Positions 23,599 through 32,153 of a stretch of 64,000 bases of DNA are shown piece after piece. Made by a program: the position numbers and the translations under genes. Origin of the DNA: a virus. The notes beneath the pieces were generated by a model that worked only from the letters and a program-made list of their open reading frames with translations, made no database searches and had not been told where the DNA came from. The stretch covers positions 62,001 to 126,000 of IMG/VR virus record IMGVR_UViG_3300000553_000005; one strand, written 5' to 3'. Positions within the stretch are counted from its first letter, which is position 1. Each line of letters opens with the position of its first letter.

Positions 23599-24030
23599 AT
23601 GAAAAAATTTAAGAAGCCTAAGCCAGTAAAGAAAATCCGTAGGTCAGGACGTTGGATCAAGTGGAATAATAAACTTGATCAGTATGGCATTTTGATTGAA
23701 TTGGCTGATGTGTCTCACCTCAGTAAGAGAGCTTTTTCCACAGGCTATCTCTCTCCAAAAGTCCTTAAAAAATGGCGGAATAAGAGCAAGAAAAGGCTGG
23801 ATTCTGGCTATTGTAAACGTCCCAATAAATGTGTTTGGTTACCCGCGACTATTTTTAAGAAAGAGATTTTTAGTAAATATTCCCCTCCTAAATTTTGGTG
23901 GAGATGTCTGAAATGTGGTTGTGTTACTAATTATGTATGGGAACACGAACTATCTGAGCCTATGCTCAATGCTTATCGAAAACACACTAGAGTTTTTGGT
24001 GAAGAGGCAGAGGAACTCATTGAGGAATGA
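23599..24030 (+). CDS. basic protein with one CxxC pair (143 aa)
   Basis: The Lys/Arg-rich N-terminus (KKFKKPKPVKKIRRSGRW) and a WRCLKCGCV knuckle suggest nucleic-acid or ribosome binding. It has an acidic C-terminus (GEEAEELIEE). No family was recognised. Confidence 0.6.
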   Translation: MKKFKKPKPVKKIRRSGRWIKWNNKLDQYGILIELADVSHLSKRAFSTGYLSPKVLKKWRNKSKKRLDSGYCKRPNKCVWLPATIFKKEIFSKYSPPKFWWRCLKCGCVTNYVWEHELSEPMLNAYRKHTRVFGEEAEELIEE

Positions 24031-24038
24031 GTATTAGA
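24031..24038 (+). promoter_or_regulatory. GTATTAGA motif
   Basis: A degenerate copy of the GTATTAAC element, overlapping the upstream stop and followed by AAGGAG and the small gene at 24062. Confidence 0.3.
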
Positions 24039-24061
24039 TATATAGGTTCTAAGGAGATTAC

Positions 24062-24181
24062 ATGAAGGCGATTTGGGAGTTTGTTATCAGTGGGTTGACT
24101 CTCATTGGGGGCGCAATCTTAGCTGGTGCTATTGTTCATACAGTAGTTAAATGTTTTATGCTCGGATGGGGTATTTTATGA
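24062..24181 (+). CDS. 39-aa single-TM peptide upstream of ligase
   Basis: AAGGAG SD. It has one hydrophobic helix (FVISGLTLIGGAILAGAIVHTVV). Its stop overlaps the ligase start (ATGA), so ligase translation is probably coupled to it. Confidence 0.55.
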   Translation: MKAIWEFVISGLTLIGGAILAGAIVHTVVKCFMLGWGIL

Positions 24182-26331
24182 AAACTACAGAGAAAGTTGG
24201 AAAAGAATTAATCATTCAAATTAATAATGAGTTAATTGCAGCAAGACATAGCTATTATGCTGACGCTAACCCGATCATGGCCGATGTGGAATATGATTCT
24301 TTAGAGAAGCAGCTTCGCGGGATGGTTACTGCTATGCCTGAGTTTGTCACTCTAGCTACAGTGCTGACCTCTGTAGGATCTGATTTAACTAATGAGTCCG
24401 GTCGCATGAAGCACATCTCCCCAATGCTATCTTTGGAAAATCTTTACTCATTTGATGATGTTAAACTATGGTGCGCTCAGTTTCCAGAAGGGACAGCTTT
24501 TGTTGTAGAGCCAAAGATTGATGGTGCCTCCCTGTCTTGCCATTACATTAATCGCCAATTGGTTAAGGCAGTTACTCGCGGTGATGGTCAATATGGAGAA
24601 GATGTTACTAAAGTTATGTTGGCCTCTGGAGCCATCCCCGCTACCCTCCCCCAAGAATTCTATCCTGAATCTTTAGTGGAAGTTAGAGGGGAGGTCTTTA
24701 TGTCTCAAGCTCAATTTGAAAAGATTAATGCTTCGTCAGAAAAGAAATTTGCCTCCCCTCGTAATTTGGCCGCTGGTACTATGAAACTCCAAGATCTTGA
24801 ACTAGTTAAGTCTAGAGGGTTACAATTTTATCCTTGGCAAGTGGAGGGTATTTCCGATGAATTTTTGACCAAGAAAAATTTATCGGGAGATTTTGCACAC
24901 CATTCTATTGAGTATTTTTGTCTAACTTCAGGGACTTTCCCTAAACCTTTTGACGCTACTTTCTATACTGCTGACACTTTGATTACAGCGATTGATGGCT
25001 ATCTTAAAACTTATCGGGATACAGTTCTTCACAAAGGTTGCGGAATTGGGACAGATGGTTATGTGATTAAGCTAGCTTCCGTAAAACTTCGTAAGGAAGC
25101 TGGTCTAAAGACAACTACCCCTCGTTGGGCCTTTGCTTGGAAATATCCTTCTCAATTAGTGGAAACTACTTTGGAGGCGGTGACTTGGTATGTTGGTCGC
25201 TCTGGAGGGTTAACCCCTGTTGCTTCGGTAACTCCCGTTAATGTTTCGGGAGCTACGGTTAGTAAGATTAATTTGAATAATTTTTCATGGATTACTCAAA
25301 AGGGGGTAAAGATTGGAGATAAGGTTGCCATCTCGCGTGGTGGTGAGGTTATTCCTTATCTTAATGAAGTTGTAGCTACTTATCAAACTTCAATTCCTAT
25401 TTTAGAGCCGACTTCTTGCCCTGCTTGTGGGGAAAACATTACAGTGGAAGCAGATGTTAAATCGGGTATTCTAACTCATTCTTGCACTAATGATAAATGT
25501 CCAGGTCGCCTCGCTGCTTACTTAGAATATGTAGCGGGTAGAGATATGTTGGAGATAGACGAACTTGGTCCTGAAACTATCACCCAATTGATTAAAGATG
25601 GTTACATTACCAGTCTTCCTGATTTATTCGATTTTTCTAATAGGACTTTAGAAGGAATTCAAGCTAAGGGCGAAGAAATAATTTTGAATAGACTTACAAG
25701 AATGGGTTACTCAGGAGTCCTACTTATTAAAATGTGCAAATCTCTAGAAAAAGTTAAGACTAGAGATTGGGATCGTTGGCTAGCTGCATTAGGTATTCCA
25801 GGAATTGCTAAATCTCTCTCTAAGTTGCTCTCTACCCACTTCAGACTCGGAGAGAAGGACATGGATATTCTTCCTTCCATTCTTTCAAAAGGAGATTACT
25901 CTTTGATTGAAGGAATTGGAGATAAGAAAGAAGCTGAGATTCGTAAAGCACTTCCTCGTATTACAGAAACTTGCAAAGCTCTTTATGAATATGGAGTTCG
26001 TCCTAAATCTATTTTAGCACCACAGGCTGATCCATCTAAGTTGCTCCCTCTTGCTGGCTATGCTATATGCATTACAGGAGAGTTCCCTACTGAACGAGAT
26101 CCTCTTTCCAAGATGCTCACTTCTTTAGGCGCACAGATGAAGAGTGGGGTTAGTAAAAAACTTACTCATTTGTTAGTTGGAGAGGGAGCGGGGCAATCAA
26201 AATTAGCTAAGGCCAGAGAGTTGAATATACCACTTCTTCATCAAGATTGGCTGGAAAAAATATTGACTGCTAATGGTATGGTTATGGAAAAAACCGAAGG
26301 GAAGTTTGAAACAGAATGGGATGATTTATAA
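24178..26331 (+). CDS. ligA: NAD+-dependent DNA ligase
   Basis: 717 aa, full LigA length. Ia domain (SYYADANPIMADVEYDSL, LSLENLYSF), adenylation domain with the nucleophilic lysine in EPKIDGASL (Lys113) and EVRGEVFM, an OB-fold, a four-cysteine zinc finger (CPACGEN...CTNDKCPGR), helix-hairpin-helix repeats (about 500-600) and a C-terminal BRCT domain (GYAICITGEFP...). It seals nicks with NAD+ in replication and recombination. All catalytic elements are visible. The ATG at 24178 is chosen over upstream in-frame starts by comparison with LigA. Confidence 0.95.
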   Translation: MKTTEKVGKELIIQINNELIAARHSYYADANPIMADVEYDSLEKQLRGMVTAMPEFVTLATVLTSVGSDLTNESGRMKHISPMLSLENLYSFDDVKLWCAQFPEGTAFVVEPKIDGASLSCHYINRQLVKAVTRGDGQYGEDVTKVMLASGAIPATLPQEFYPESLVEVRGEVFMSQAQFEKINASSEKKFASPRNLAAGTMKLQDLELVKSRGLQFYPWQVEGISDEFLTKKNLSGDFAHHSIEYFCLTSGTFPKPFDATFYTADTLITAIDGYLKTYRDTVLHKGCGIGTDGYVIKLASVKLRKEAGLKTTTPRWAFAWKYPSQLVETTLEAVTWYVGRSGGLTPVASVTPVNVSGATVSKINLNNFSWITQKGVKIGDKVAISRGGEVIPYLNEVVATYQTSIPILEPTSCPACGENITVEADVKSGILTHSCTNDKCPGRLAAYLEYVAGRDMLEIDELGPETITQLIKDGYITSLPDLFDFSNRTLEGIQAKGEEIILNRLTRMGYSGVLLIKMCKSLEKVKTRDWDRWLAALGIPGIAKSLSKLLSTHFRLGEKDMDILPSILSKGDYSLIEGIGDKKEAEIRKALPRITETCKALYEYGVRPKSILAPQADPSKLLPLAGYAICITGEFPTERDPLSKMLTSLGAQMKSGVSKKLTHLLVGEGAGQSKLAKARELNIPLLHQDWLEKILTANGMVMEKTEGKFETEWDDL

Positions 26332-26339
26332 TTTTAACA

Positions 26340-26347
26340 GTAATAAC
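26340..26347 (+). promoter_or_regulatory. GTAATAAC motif
   Basis: CAGTAATAACATTTATAGGAGG before ATGATGGCACT. The same arrangement, almost identical in sequence, recurs at 52633. Confidence 0.55.
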
Positions 26348-26362
26348 ATTTATAGGAGGCCA

Positions 26363-26530
26363 ATGATGGCACTTACGGAAGAAATGAAGCAACGCCTTAA
26401 AAATAACATTCTTTTTAGGGATGACAAGGAAGCGGTGGGGGCCATTACGCTACTTGTCAAAAATGAGCCAAATAAAGAAGCCGCAGAGGAATTAGTTTTG
26501 GCTCTTGAAGATTTACTTAAGGAATTATAA
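26363..26530 (+). CDS. small acidic helical protein (55 aa)
   Basis: AGGAGG SD. Two helices rich in Glu and Leu (AAEELVLALEDLLKEL). The start region is shared with the gene at 52656, but the rest of the protein is different. Function unknown. Confidence 0.6.
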   Translation: MMALTEEMKQRLKNNILFRDDKEAVGAITLLVKNEPNKEAAEELVLALEDLLKEL

Positions 26531-26531
26531 T

Positions 26532-26771
26532 ATGGCGACATTACATTTAGCTCAATCTGCCTCGACTTCTCTCAGAGGATGGTTCTGCCCAAAAGGCACT
26601 GTGGGTGTTAGAGCCGAACATATTACTTCTGTAAAGGTTGCTCCAACTTCTGCTCATTTTATTCTTACGGTTGAATCATTAGGAGGAAAACAAGAATTTC
26701 GTTTTACGACTTTAGAACTCTTGAATGAAGCCCTTTCCCTTCTTCACCTAGAAATGACGGATTTGGATTAA
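26532..26771 (+). CDS. hypothetical protein (79 aa)
   Basis: AAGGA SD. Predicted beta-rich (VRAEHITSVKVAPTSAHFILTVES) with a terminal helix. No family was recognised. Confidence 0.55.
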   Translation: MATLHLAQSASTSLRGWFCPKGTVGVRAEHITSVKVAPTSAHFILTVESLGGKQEFRFTTLELLNEALSLLHLEMTDLD

Positions 26772-26792
26772 GGATAACTCAGGAGTCTACAA

Positions 26793-27323
26793 ATGGCTGT
26801 TACTATTACGTCTTTTACTGCTGGCTCATCTAGCATATCTATTGGTTCTTCTACCACTATTACTCCAGTTTTTTCAGGCGGTGTTGGTTGTATTTTGATT
26901 GGAGTCACTGGATCTCGTCAAGTTCAGCAAACTCTACCTGTTTCCAGCGGGGAAGTTATCTCTATTACTCCAACAATTTCAACCACTTATGTCTTGACTG
27001 TCACAGATCCTGATGGGTCAGGAACTCTAACTGCTTCCCTTCCTATAACTGTAGTGATCCCAACTGCTAGGAAATTAAGTGTAACTACTGGCTCTGGCGT
27101 TGTTGATTCAGGCTCCAGCACTTATTTCTGTAATGGCCCTGTTTTCTCAATTAATGTTTCAGTTGATCCAGCGTCCTTAGCTAATAATATTGCTCAAGTT
27201 AATGAGAGTACAATTAGATACCAAATAATTTTTAACAATAATTTAGCCGATGGCCCTATATACATTGTAGGTATAACTAATTTGAACTTGGTTCTCGCTA
27301 CTTTTGGGTTAACTTGGTCCTAA
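26793..27323 (+). CDS. beta-sandwich (Ig-like) protein, possible virion or surface protein
   Basis: 176 aa rich in Ser, Thr, Val, Ile and Gly with few charged residues. The first ~90 residues (SSISIGSSTTITPVFSGG...TYVLTVTDPDGSG) follow the alternating pattern of Ig-like/BIG-type domains used in phage decorations and adhesins. No signal peptide is visible. It is the only structural-looking gene in this block. A hairpin follows it. Confidence 0.5.
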   Translation: MAVTITSFTAGSSSISIGSSTTITPVFSGGVGCILIGVTGSRQVQQTLPVSSGEVISITPTISTTYVLTVTDPDGSGTLTASLPITVVIPTARKLSVTTGSGVVDSGSSTYFCNGPVFSINVSVDPASLANNIAQVNESTIRYQIIFNNNLADGPIYIVGITNLNLVLATFGLTWS

Positions 27324-27339
27324 GTTCTTTCTTTTCATA

Positions 27340-27374
27340 CTCCTTAAAATTAATAAATTTAAGGTAGGAGTAAT
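27340..27374 (+). terminator. long hairpin, probable transcription terminator
   Basis: ACTCCTTAAA and TTTAAGG-T-AGGAGT pair around an AT-rich loop just after the Ig-like gene. No clear T-run follows, so terminator efficiency is uncertain. Confidence 0.4.
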
Positions 27375-27430
27375 TCTAGTTTAAATTTGTCCATTTTACG
27401 AGTAATAAAGATTAAAGGAGTTAAATTAAG

Positions 27431-28657
27431 ATGAGTTCTATCGAAATTAGAAATTTTTTAGGCTTACACGATAGCGAAAAACGTATTTATTATATTGATA
27501 GCACCCACGTTTCTCAAGAAGAATTTGAGTTTTGTGTGGTGCTTCATAATATTCTATGGGGTGATAAGGGAATGGTTCAAACTCTTGGTCCCACATGGAA
27601 TATGATTATGGACCCACGTTTTGAAACTCTTGAAAATTATTTTATTGAAAATAGGCAAGCAGTTTTTGGAGGGGATGCCAGATTAGGCAAACAATACATT
27701 GACGGATCTTCTATTCTTAGTTCCTCTATGTCAGAACTAGAGACTTATTCTGAAATTTTAGGGGAAGGTCGCTATTTTCATGGAATTGTCTCTGATGCTG
27801 GATTAGACCCAAAAAGCTTTAAAGACCAATCGGAAGAAGTTATTTGGAAGTTCATTCGTCAAGAATGTCCTAATTATTTTGATAATAAAGAAGGGCTACC
27901 TAATAAGAGAGCGCAACGACTGTTTTATCTTTTCAAAGCAGATCTTCTTGGATTAATCGATGATTTTGCCGAAATAGCTTTGGTTCAAGAGTGGATACAC
28001 CTTGAAACAGGGGAAAAAGCCGATCCTACTAATATGACAAATATTGAAACTGCCCCTATTGTTTATGCTGAAGTTGATATGCTAGAAAGAGCCTTAACTT
28101 TCCGCTCTTCATTGAAAGTGACTGCGGCTAAAATTTTAGAAAAGACTGGATTAAAAGATCAATTAGAAAGAAATTATCAATTGACTGATTGGGAGGTTGA
28201 CCATATCCTTAAACTCCTTTATTCAACACCTTTTGATAAACTCTATACCGCAACAACAAGTATAATGAATTATGCGAGACAGCAATGTCAGATTCCTTTT
28301 GAAAAGAGATTAGAGAAAGAGCTTAATATTCTCTCTACAGCATCTAAGGCTACTATTTCACTTTTAAAAGATGGCTCTCTATTACCCTTAACAGTAACAG
28401 AAGAAGAAGAAGTTGACAGAGAACTCACCATAGAAGAAAAACAAATTGTAGCTTTAAAGCGCAACCCATTTCGTCTAGAATTATTTACTATCTATGTGGA
28501 AGCTGAACAGCATAACGATCAAGCCACCATGGAACTTATCCAACCTTATTTGGATGATCTTGACAATGAAATAACCGAAGAAATAGTAGTTCGTATAAAA
28601 AATGCTACTCGTTTTAATCGCACCGGCTCTATTGCTAGAGATATCCTGAATACCTGA
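27431..28657 (+). CDS. hypothetical protein (408 aa)
   Basis: AAAGGAG SD. A large acidic, mostly helical protein; the C-terminal part has long charged helices. No motif was recognised. A short leader with the hairpin above separates it from the Ig-like gene. Confidence 0.6.
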   Translation: MSSIEIRNFLGLHDSEKRIYYIDSTHVSQEEFEFCVVLHNILWGDKGMVQTLGPTWNMIMDPRFETLENYFIENRQAVFGGDARLGKQYIDGSSILSSSMSELETYSEILGEGRYFHGIVSDAGLDPKSFKDQSEEVIWKFIRQECPNYFDNKEGLPNKRAQRLFYLFKADLLGLIDDFAEIALVQEWIHLETGEKADPTNMTNIETAPIVYAEVDMLERALTFRSSLKVTAAKILEKTGLKDQLERNYQLTDWEVDHILKLLYSTPFDKLYTATTSIMNYARQQCQIPFEKRLEKELNILSTASKATISLLKDGSLLPLTVTEEEEVDRELTIEEKQIVALKRNPFRLELFTIYVEAEQHNDQATMELIQPYLDDLDNEITEEIVVRIKNATRFNRTGSIARDILNT

Positions 28658-28687
28658 AATTTTTTTTAAAAAAGGAAGGAATGCCTT

Positions 28688-29071
28688 ATGACAAATATAT
28701 TTACTTTTGGATCTAACGAGATAGGACGCCACGGAGCGGGTGCCGCTAAGTATGCTGTGGACCATCATGGTGCTATTTTTGGGAAGGGAAACGGGATGCA
28801 AGGCTCTAGTTATGGTATCCCAACTAAAGATGGGAATCTAAAACCCCTTCCTCTCAATTCTATTAAAGAGTATGTTAGGCAGTTTATTCAATTTGCCCGA
28901 AGAAGTCAAAATCTTACATTTGATGTAACTAGAATCGGGTGTGGACTTGCGGGTTACACTGATGAACAAATAGCCCCGATGTTCCTCAATGCACCTAAAA
29001 ATTGCCACTTTCCCCTGGAGTGGAAGTCAATTTTGGGTGAGGATTTTCAGTATCATGAATTAAGAGGGTAA
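28688..29071 (+). CDS. conserved phage protein of the A1S_2505 type
   Basis: 128 aa with TFGSNEIGRHGAGAAKYAV at the N-terminus, FGKGNGMQGSSYGIPTKD, then VTRIGCGLAGYTDEQIAPMF. The FGSN-x-x-GxHGxGAA and GCGLAG signatures are shared by a widespread phage/prophage family, described as A1S_2505-like non-structural protein. The glycine-rich loops resemble macrodomain-like ADP-ribose binding folds. Activity is not established. Confidence 0.6.
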   Translation: MTNIFTFGSNEIGRHGAGAAKYAVDHHGAIFGKGNGMQGSSYGIPTKDGNLKPLPLNSIKEYVRQFIQFARRSQNLTFDVTRIGCGLAGYTDEQIAPMFLNAPKNCHFPLEWKSILGEDFQYHELRG

Positions 29072-29107
29072 AGTCATATCTTCACTTTTTGACTTTTAAG
29101 TTCTTAT

Positions 29108-29127
29108 GTGGGCGTAGGTGTGCCCAC
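29108..29127 (+). promoter_or_regulatory. leader hairpin
   Basis: GTGGGC pairs with GCCCAC around an 8-nt loop, 18 nt before the start at 29145. It leaves the GGGAG site free. It may stabilise the transcript or end the previous one. Confidence 0.35.
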
Positions 29128-29144
29128 TTTCACCGGGAGTGTAG

Positions 29145-30290
29145 ATGACAGATCCTAAGGAAAAGAAGTTAGCCATGAGCGAAGTGGCGTTATTATCAGA
29201 AAAAGCCAAGAAGTATGACCCCTTGGCTACGGAAGCAGAGGTAGTAGCAGATATTCGCAGAGTGCAGGAAGATTACCCGACTAAGCATATTACTCGTAAT
29301 TTCTATCGTATTTATGGTAAGTACTCTGATGGCACTTGGAACAAATATTTTGGTACATGGTTAGAGGCGAGAAGGCAAGCAGGGCTGGAACTCAATCGCT
29401 TCCAGCATGGAGTTGAACGTGATGTGGCTAAACATGCCCATCTAGATTTATATCGTCAATTTCAAAAAGATGAAATTGATCCTTGGGTTGGTAACTATAC
29501 GCTTCCCCCCGAAAACGGGGAGCGTTTTAAGAAAATCTTAATTTGCTCAGACCTTCATGATAAGCAGCTAGATCCCTTCTGTTGGTCAGTTTTTCTTGAT
29601 ACCGCCGCCAGAGTCCAGCCAGATGTTATTGTTTTAGCAGGGGATGTTTATGATGAGGCAGAGTTCTCCAGATTTGATCAAGATCCTCGTCAATATAGCA
29701 TCAAGGAAGCCTCTGATTTTGTTAAAGAAAAGATTTTTAAGCCCTTGAGAGAAGTTTGCCCAACTACTCAAATTGACTTTATTATTGGCAACCATGATCT
29801 CCGCATCCTTAAATATCTAGCTAATAAATGTGCTAATATGAGGGTATTGCTATCTGATGTTATGGATCTTACTCTAGAAGATCTCCTTGGGTTGAAGGAA
29901 TTCAACATCAAGCTAGTTTCTAGATTTGATCTAAGTGCCTTTACCCCTGCTGAAAAGAGGTCTGAGATCAAGACCAACTATAAAATTTACTACAATTCAC
30001 TAGTAGTAGACCACCATGGCCTCCAAACTTTTGGCCTCTCAGTTTGCTACGGGCATACTCACAGGACTAAGATGGACTCCAGTGCCAATCTAATCGTTGG
30101 CCCCATTCATGCGGTGAATATGGGTTGCATGGCAAAGATTGACTTTGAGTATCAAGAACGTATGAACAAGTCTCACCAATCTTTCTGTCTTTGGCATATT
30201 GATACTAAAACCAAACAATGCCAACCCGAACATTTCATTTTCACTGATGAAATGATCTGTGTGGCAGGTAAATTCTATACTAGAGGCTGA
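29145..30290 (+). CDS. metallophosphoesterase with N-terminal homing-endonuclease-associated repeat
   Basis: 381 aa. Residues ~25-85 (ITRNFYRIYGKYSDGTWNKY then FGTWLEARRQAGLE) match the 'homing endonuclease associated repeat', a DNA-binding helical unit normally attached to HNH nucleases. Residues ~125-380 form a calcineurin-like phosphoesterase: ICSDLHDKQ, LAGDVYDEAEF, IIGNHDLR, HHG, YGHTHR. The combination suggests a DNA-targeted phosphoesterase or nuclease. The catalytic domain is intact. No substrate can be assigned. Confidence 0.75.
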   Translation: MTDPKEKKLAMSEVALLSEKAKKYDPLATEAEVVADIRRVQEDYPTKHITRNFYRIYGKYSDGTWNKYFGTWLEARRQAGLELNRFQHGVERDVAKHAHLDLYRQFQKDEIDPWVGNYTLPPENGERFKKILICSDLHDKQLDPFCWSVFLDTAARVQPDVIVLAGDVYDEAEFSRFDQDPRQYSIKEASDFVKEKIFKPLREVCPTTQIDFIIGNHDLRILKYLANKCANMRVLLSDVMDLTLEDLLGLKEFNIKLVSRFDLSAFTPAEKRSEIKTNYKIYYNSLVVDHHGLQTFGLSVCYGHTHRTKMDSSANLIVGPIHAVNMGCMAKIDFEYQERMNKSHQSFCLWHIDTKTKQCQPEHFIFTDEMICVAGKFYTRG

Positions 30291-30291
30291 C

Positions 30292-30840
30292 ATGACTTGC
30301 GTTGTAGGAATAGCTCTTAATGGTAAAATATATATGGGGGCAGATTCTTGCTCCTCTGATGTGTCTGAAAAATATGGAAGAAAAGATGCTAAAGTGTTTG
30401 AATCCCATGATATGCTTTTAGGGTATAGCGGCTCATGGAGATTTGGTAACCTTTTTCGTTTTAAATTTGATCCTCCCGCTCAAAGATCTGACAAAGAAGA
30501 TTTTGAGTTTTTAGTCACAGATTGGGTGGATGCTCTCAGAACTGTATGTAAGAGTGAGGGGTACACTAAAATAGAAGATAATGAAGAATCTTTCGATGGA
30601 AGTGCTTTAATCGGCTATAAAGGTAAGCTGTACGTTTTAGAGGGCGATTGGAATATTGGAGAACCCAATATGGACTACGCTGCTATTGGTTCCGGTTCCG
30701 CTGTGGCATTAGGGGCCTTATATGCTTCTGTTAAAGCATCAAAGTCTATGACTCCCAAGGCTAGAATCGAAGCCGCTCTTGAAGCCGCCTCAGAATATGC
30801 TGTAGGAGTAGCCCCTCCTTTTGTTTTTTTAAGCAAGTGA
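30292..30840 (+). CDS. HslV/proteasome-like Ntn hydrolase
   Basis: 183 aa beginning M-T-C-V-V-G, so Met removal would expose Thr1. Counting from that Thr, Asp17 (GADSCSS) and Lys33 (DAKVFE) fall at the positions of the 20S proteasome/HslV catalytic residues. The rest fits the Ntn fold: LLGYSGSWRFGNL and AAIGSGSAVALGALYA resemble the HslV strand-turn-helix. A threonine protease or related Ntn amidase in a phage could act on host or viral proteins. No HslU-like ATPase is adjacent. The start is chosen for the terminal Thr, though the SD is weak (AGAGG). Confidence 0.75.
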   Translation: MTCVVGIALNGKIYMGADSCSSDVSEKYGRKDAKVFESHDMLLGYSGSWRFGNLFRFKFDPPAQRSDKEDFEFLVTDWVDALRTVCKSEGYTKIEDNEESFDGSALIGYKGKLYVLEGDWNIGEPNMDYAAIGSGSAVALGALYASVKASKSMTPKARIEAALEAASEYAVGVAPPFVFLSK

Positions 30841-30847
30841 AAATAGT

Positions 30848-30878
30848 TTACTACAAACTCCTTCATTTTCGGTATAAT
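30848..30878 (+). promoter_or_regulatory. sigma70-like promoter
   Basis: TTACTACA-N17-GG-TATAAT, 10 nt before the GAGGGAG site of the gene at 30899. Confidence 0.7.
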
Positions 30879-30898
30879 ACCTATGAGGGAGTTTATAT

Positions 30899-31522
30899 AT
30901 GAGTGTTTTTCTAACATCAGATCTCCATTTCGGCCATGAACGCATAATTGAGATGTGTGATCGTCCTTTTGGCTCCGTGGATGAAATGAACGAAGCTCTG
31001 ATTGCCAATCATAATAATCTCGTTAATCCTATGGATACCGTATATTTCCTGGGTGATGTAGCTATGGGTAAGATTGCTGATTCCCTTCCTTTAGTTGATA
31101 GGATGAATGGGGTTAAGATCCTTATCGCTGGTAATCATGATCGCTGCTCTCCTTACTATAAGCATAAGCGAGAGGATATTCGGGAGACTTGGTATCAAGA
31201 GTACCGTAAGTATTTCTCTCTAATTATACCTAGTATTGAGCTTATGCTTGGTCCTCATGGGCAATCGATTCTTTTACACCATTTCCCTTATGCCGATCCT
31301 TCCTACAAAGATCATTCTTATGAAGGGCGTTATCAAGAGTTTCAGCCTGAGAACAATAATCTTTGGTTACTTCATGGTCATGTTCATACTGGTTGGAAGA
31401 TTAAGGGAAAACAAATCAATTGTGGAGTTGATGTTTGGAACTTCTGTCCGGTAGAGATTGCAGCCGTTCAGCAGCTTATGCTAGAGCAATCACAGGAGGT
31501 TCAAAATGAGCAAGAAAGCTAA
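30899..31522 (+). CDS. phage-type calcineurin-like phosphoesterase
   Basis: 207 aa with all five metal motifs: TSDLHFGH, FLGDVAMG, IAGNHDR, LLHHFPY and LHGHVHTGW. Proteins of this compact type are common in phages; substrates are usually unknown, possibly cyclic or terminal nucleotide phosphates. It has its own promoter and overlaps the next start. Confidence 0.85.
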   Translation: MSVFLTSDLHFGHERIIEMCDRPFGSVDEMNEALIANHNNLVNPMDTVYFLGDVAMGKIADSLPLVDRMNGVKILIAGNHDRCSPYYKHKREDIRETWYQEYRKYFSLIIPSIELMLGPHGQSILLHHFPYADPSYKDHSYEGRYQEFQPENNNLWLLHGHVHTGWKIKGKQINCGVDVWNFCPVEIAAVQQLMLEQSQEVQNEQES

Positions 31523-32153
31523 GAAGGAAGTCAAACCAGTTGAAACATTTGTTAAGCCAGATGCGCGAGATGAGTATGATGATTCTGGCAGTAAGCGAAA
31601 GAAGTCAGAGTATCGTTCAGGTTGCGTGAATTTCCCAGTAGAAGGTGAAGTCTTTCTTGGTGGGATTGATTACAAGAATGAAGCCACAGGTGGAATGTAT
31701 GTCCAGCTTGTAGCGATTGAGAAACGTTCTTCCATTGAAAATTGGTGGGAAGACATGTTTGTAGTTTGTTTTGGTGGTGGTAATACTTCTCTTGAATATC
31801 AGGAGGGAATGGCTGGAACAGATACTTTGAAGGATGAATGGGTTCCCTATTACCCCCAACTTGATGCTGAATGGGAAGAGATGACCGCTGATAAGGCTTT
31901 TGCCACCAAGTATTTTTTCCCAAATTTTTATGACAAGGGGAAGCCTCGTAATGTGCGAGAACGTAGCGTTCCTCTGCTGGCTTCTGTGATTTTAGGCTCA
32001 TCTGGTGGGACATGGTGTAAGGGTGAACGAGATTACTTCCGTTGCACTTATGATGACCTCACAGATGAAGGTAAGGCCATTTATGACTCTTTCAAAAAGT
32101 TATATGGTGAGAAGGCTGAACTTCATCTAATTACTTGGATCGATGAGGGTTAA
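31506..32153 (+). CDS. hypothetical protein (215 aa)
   Basis: AGGAGG SD. A Lys/Asp-rich flexible N-terminus, then a beta-rich domain with a CFGGGN turn and WVPYYPQLDAEW. No family was recognised. It overlaps both neighbours and so belongs to the operon of the promoter at 30848. Confidence 0.6.
   Translation: MSKKAKKEVKPVETFVKPDARDEYDDSGSKRKKSEYRSGCVNFPVEGEVFLGGIDYKNEATGGMYVQLVAIEKRSSIENWWEDMFVVCFGGGNTSLEYQEGMAGTDTLKDEWVPYYPQLDAEWEEMTADKAFATKYFFPNFYDKGKPRNVRERSVPLLASVILGSSGGTWCKGERDYFRCTYDDLTDEGKAIYDSFKKLYGEKAELHLITWIDEG

Noticed and set aside
31552-32013. A 153-codon reverse-strand frame
   Set aside because: It is antisense to the confidently coding gene at 31506-32153 and lacks an SD.
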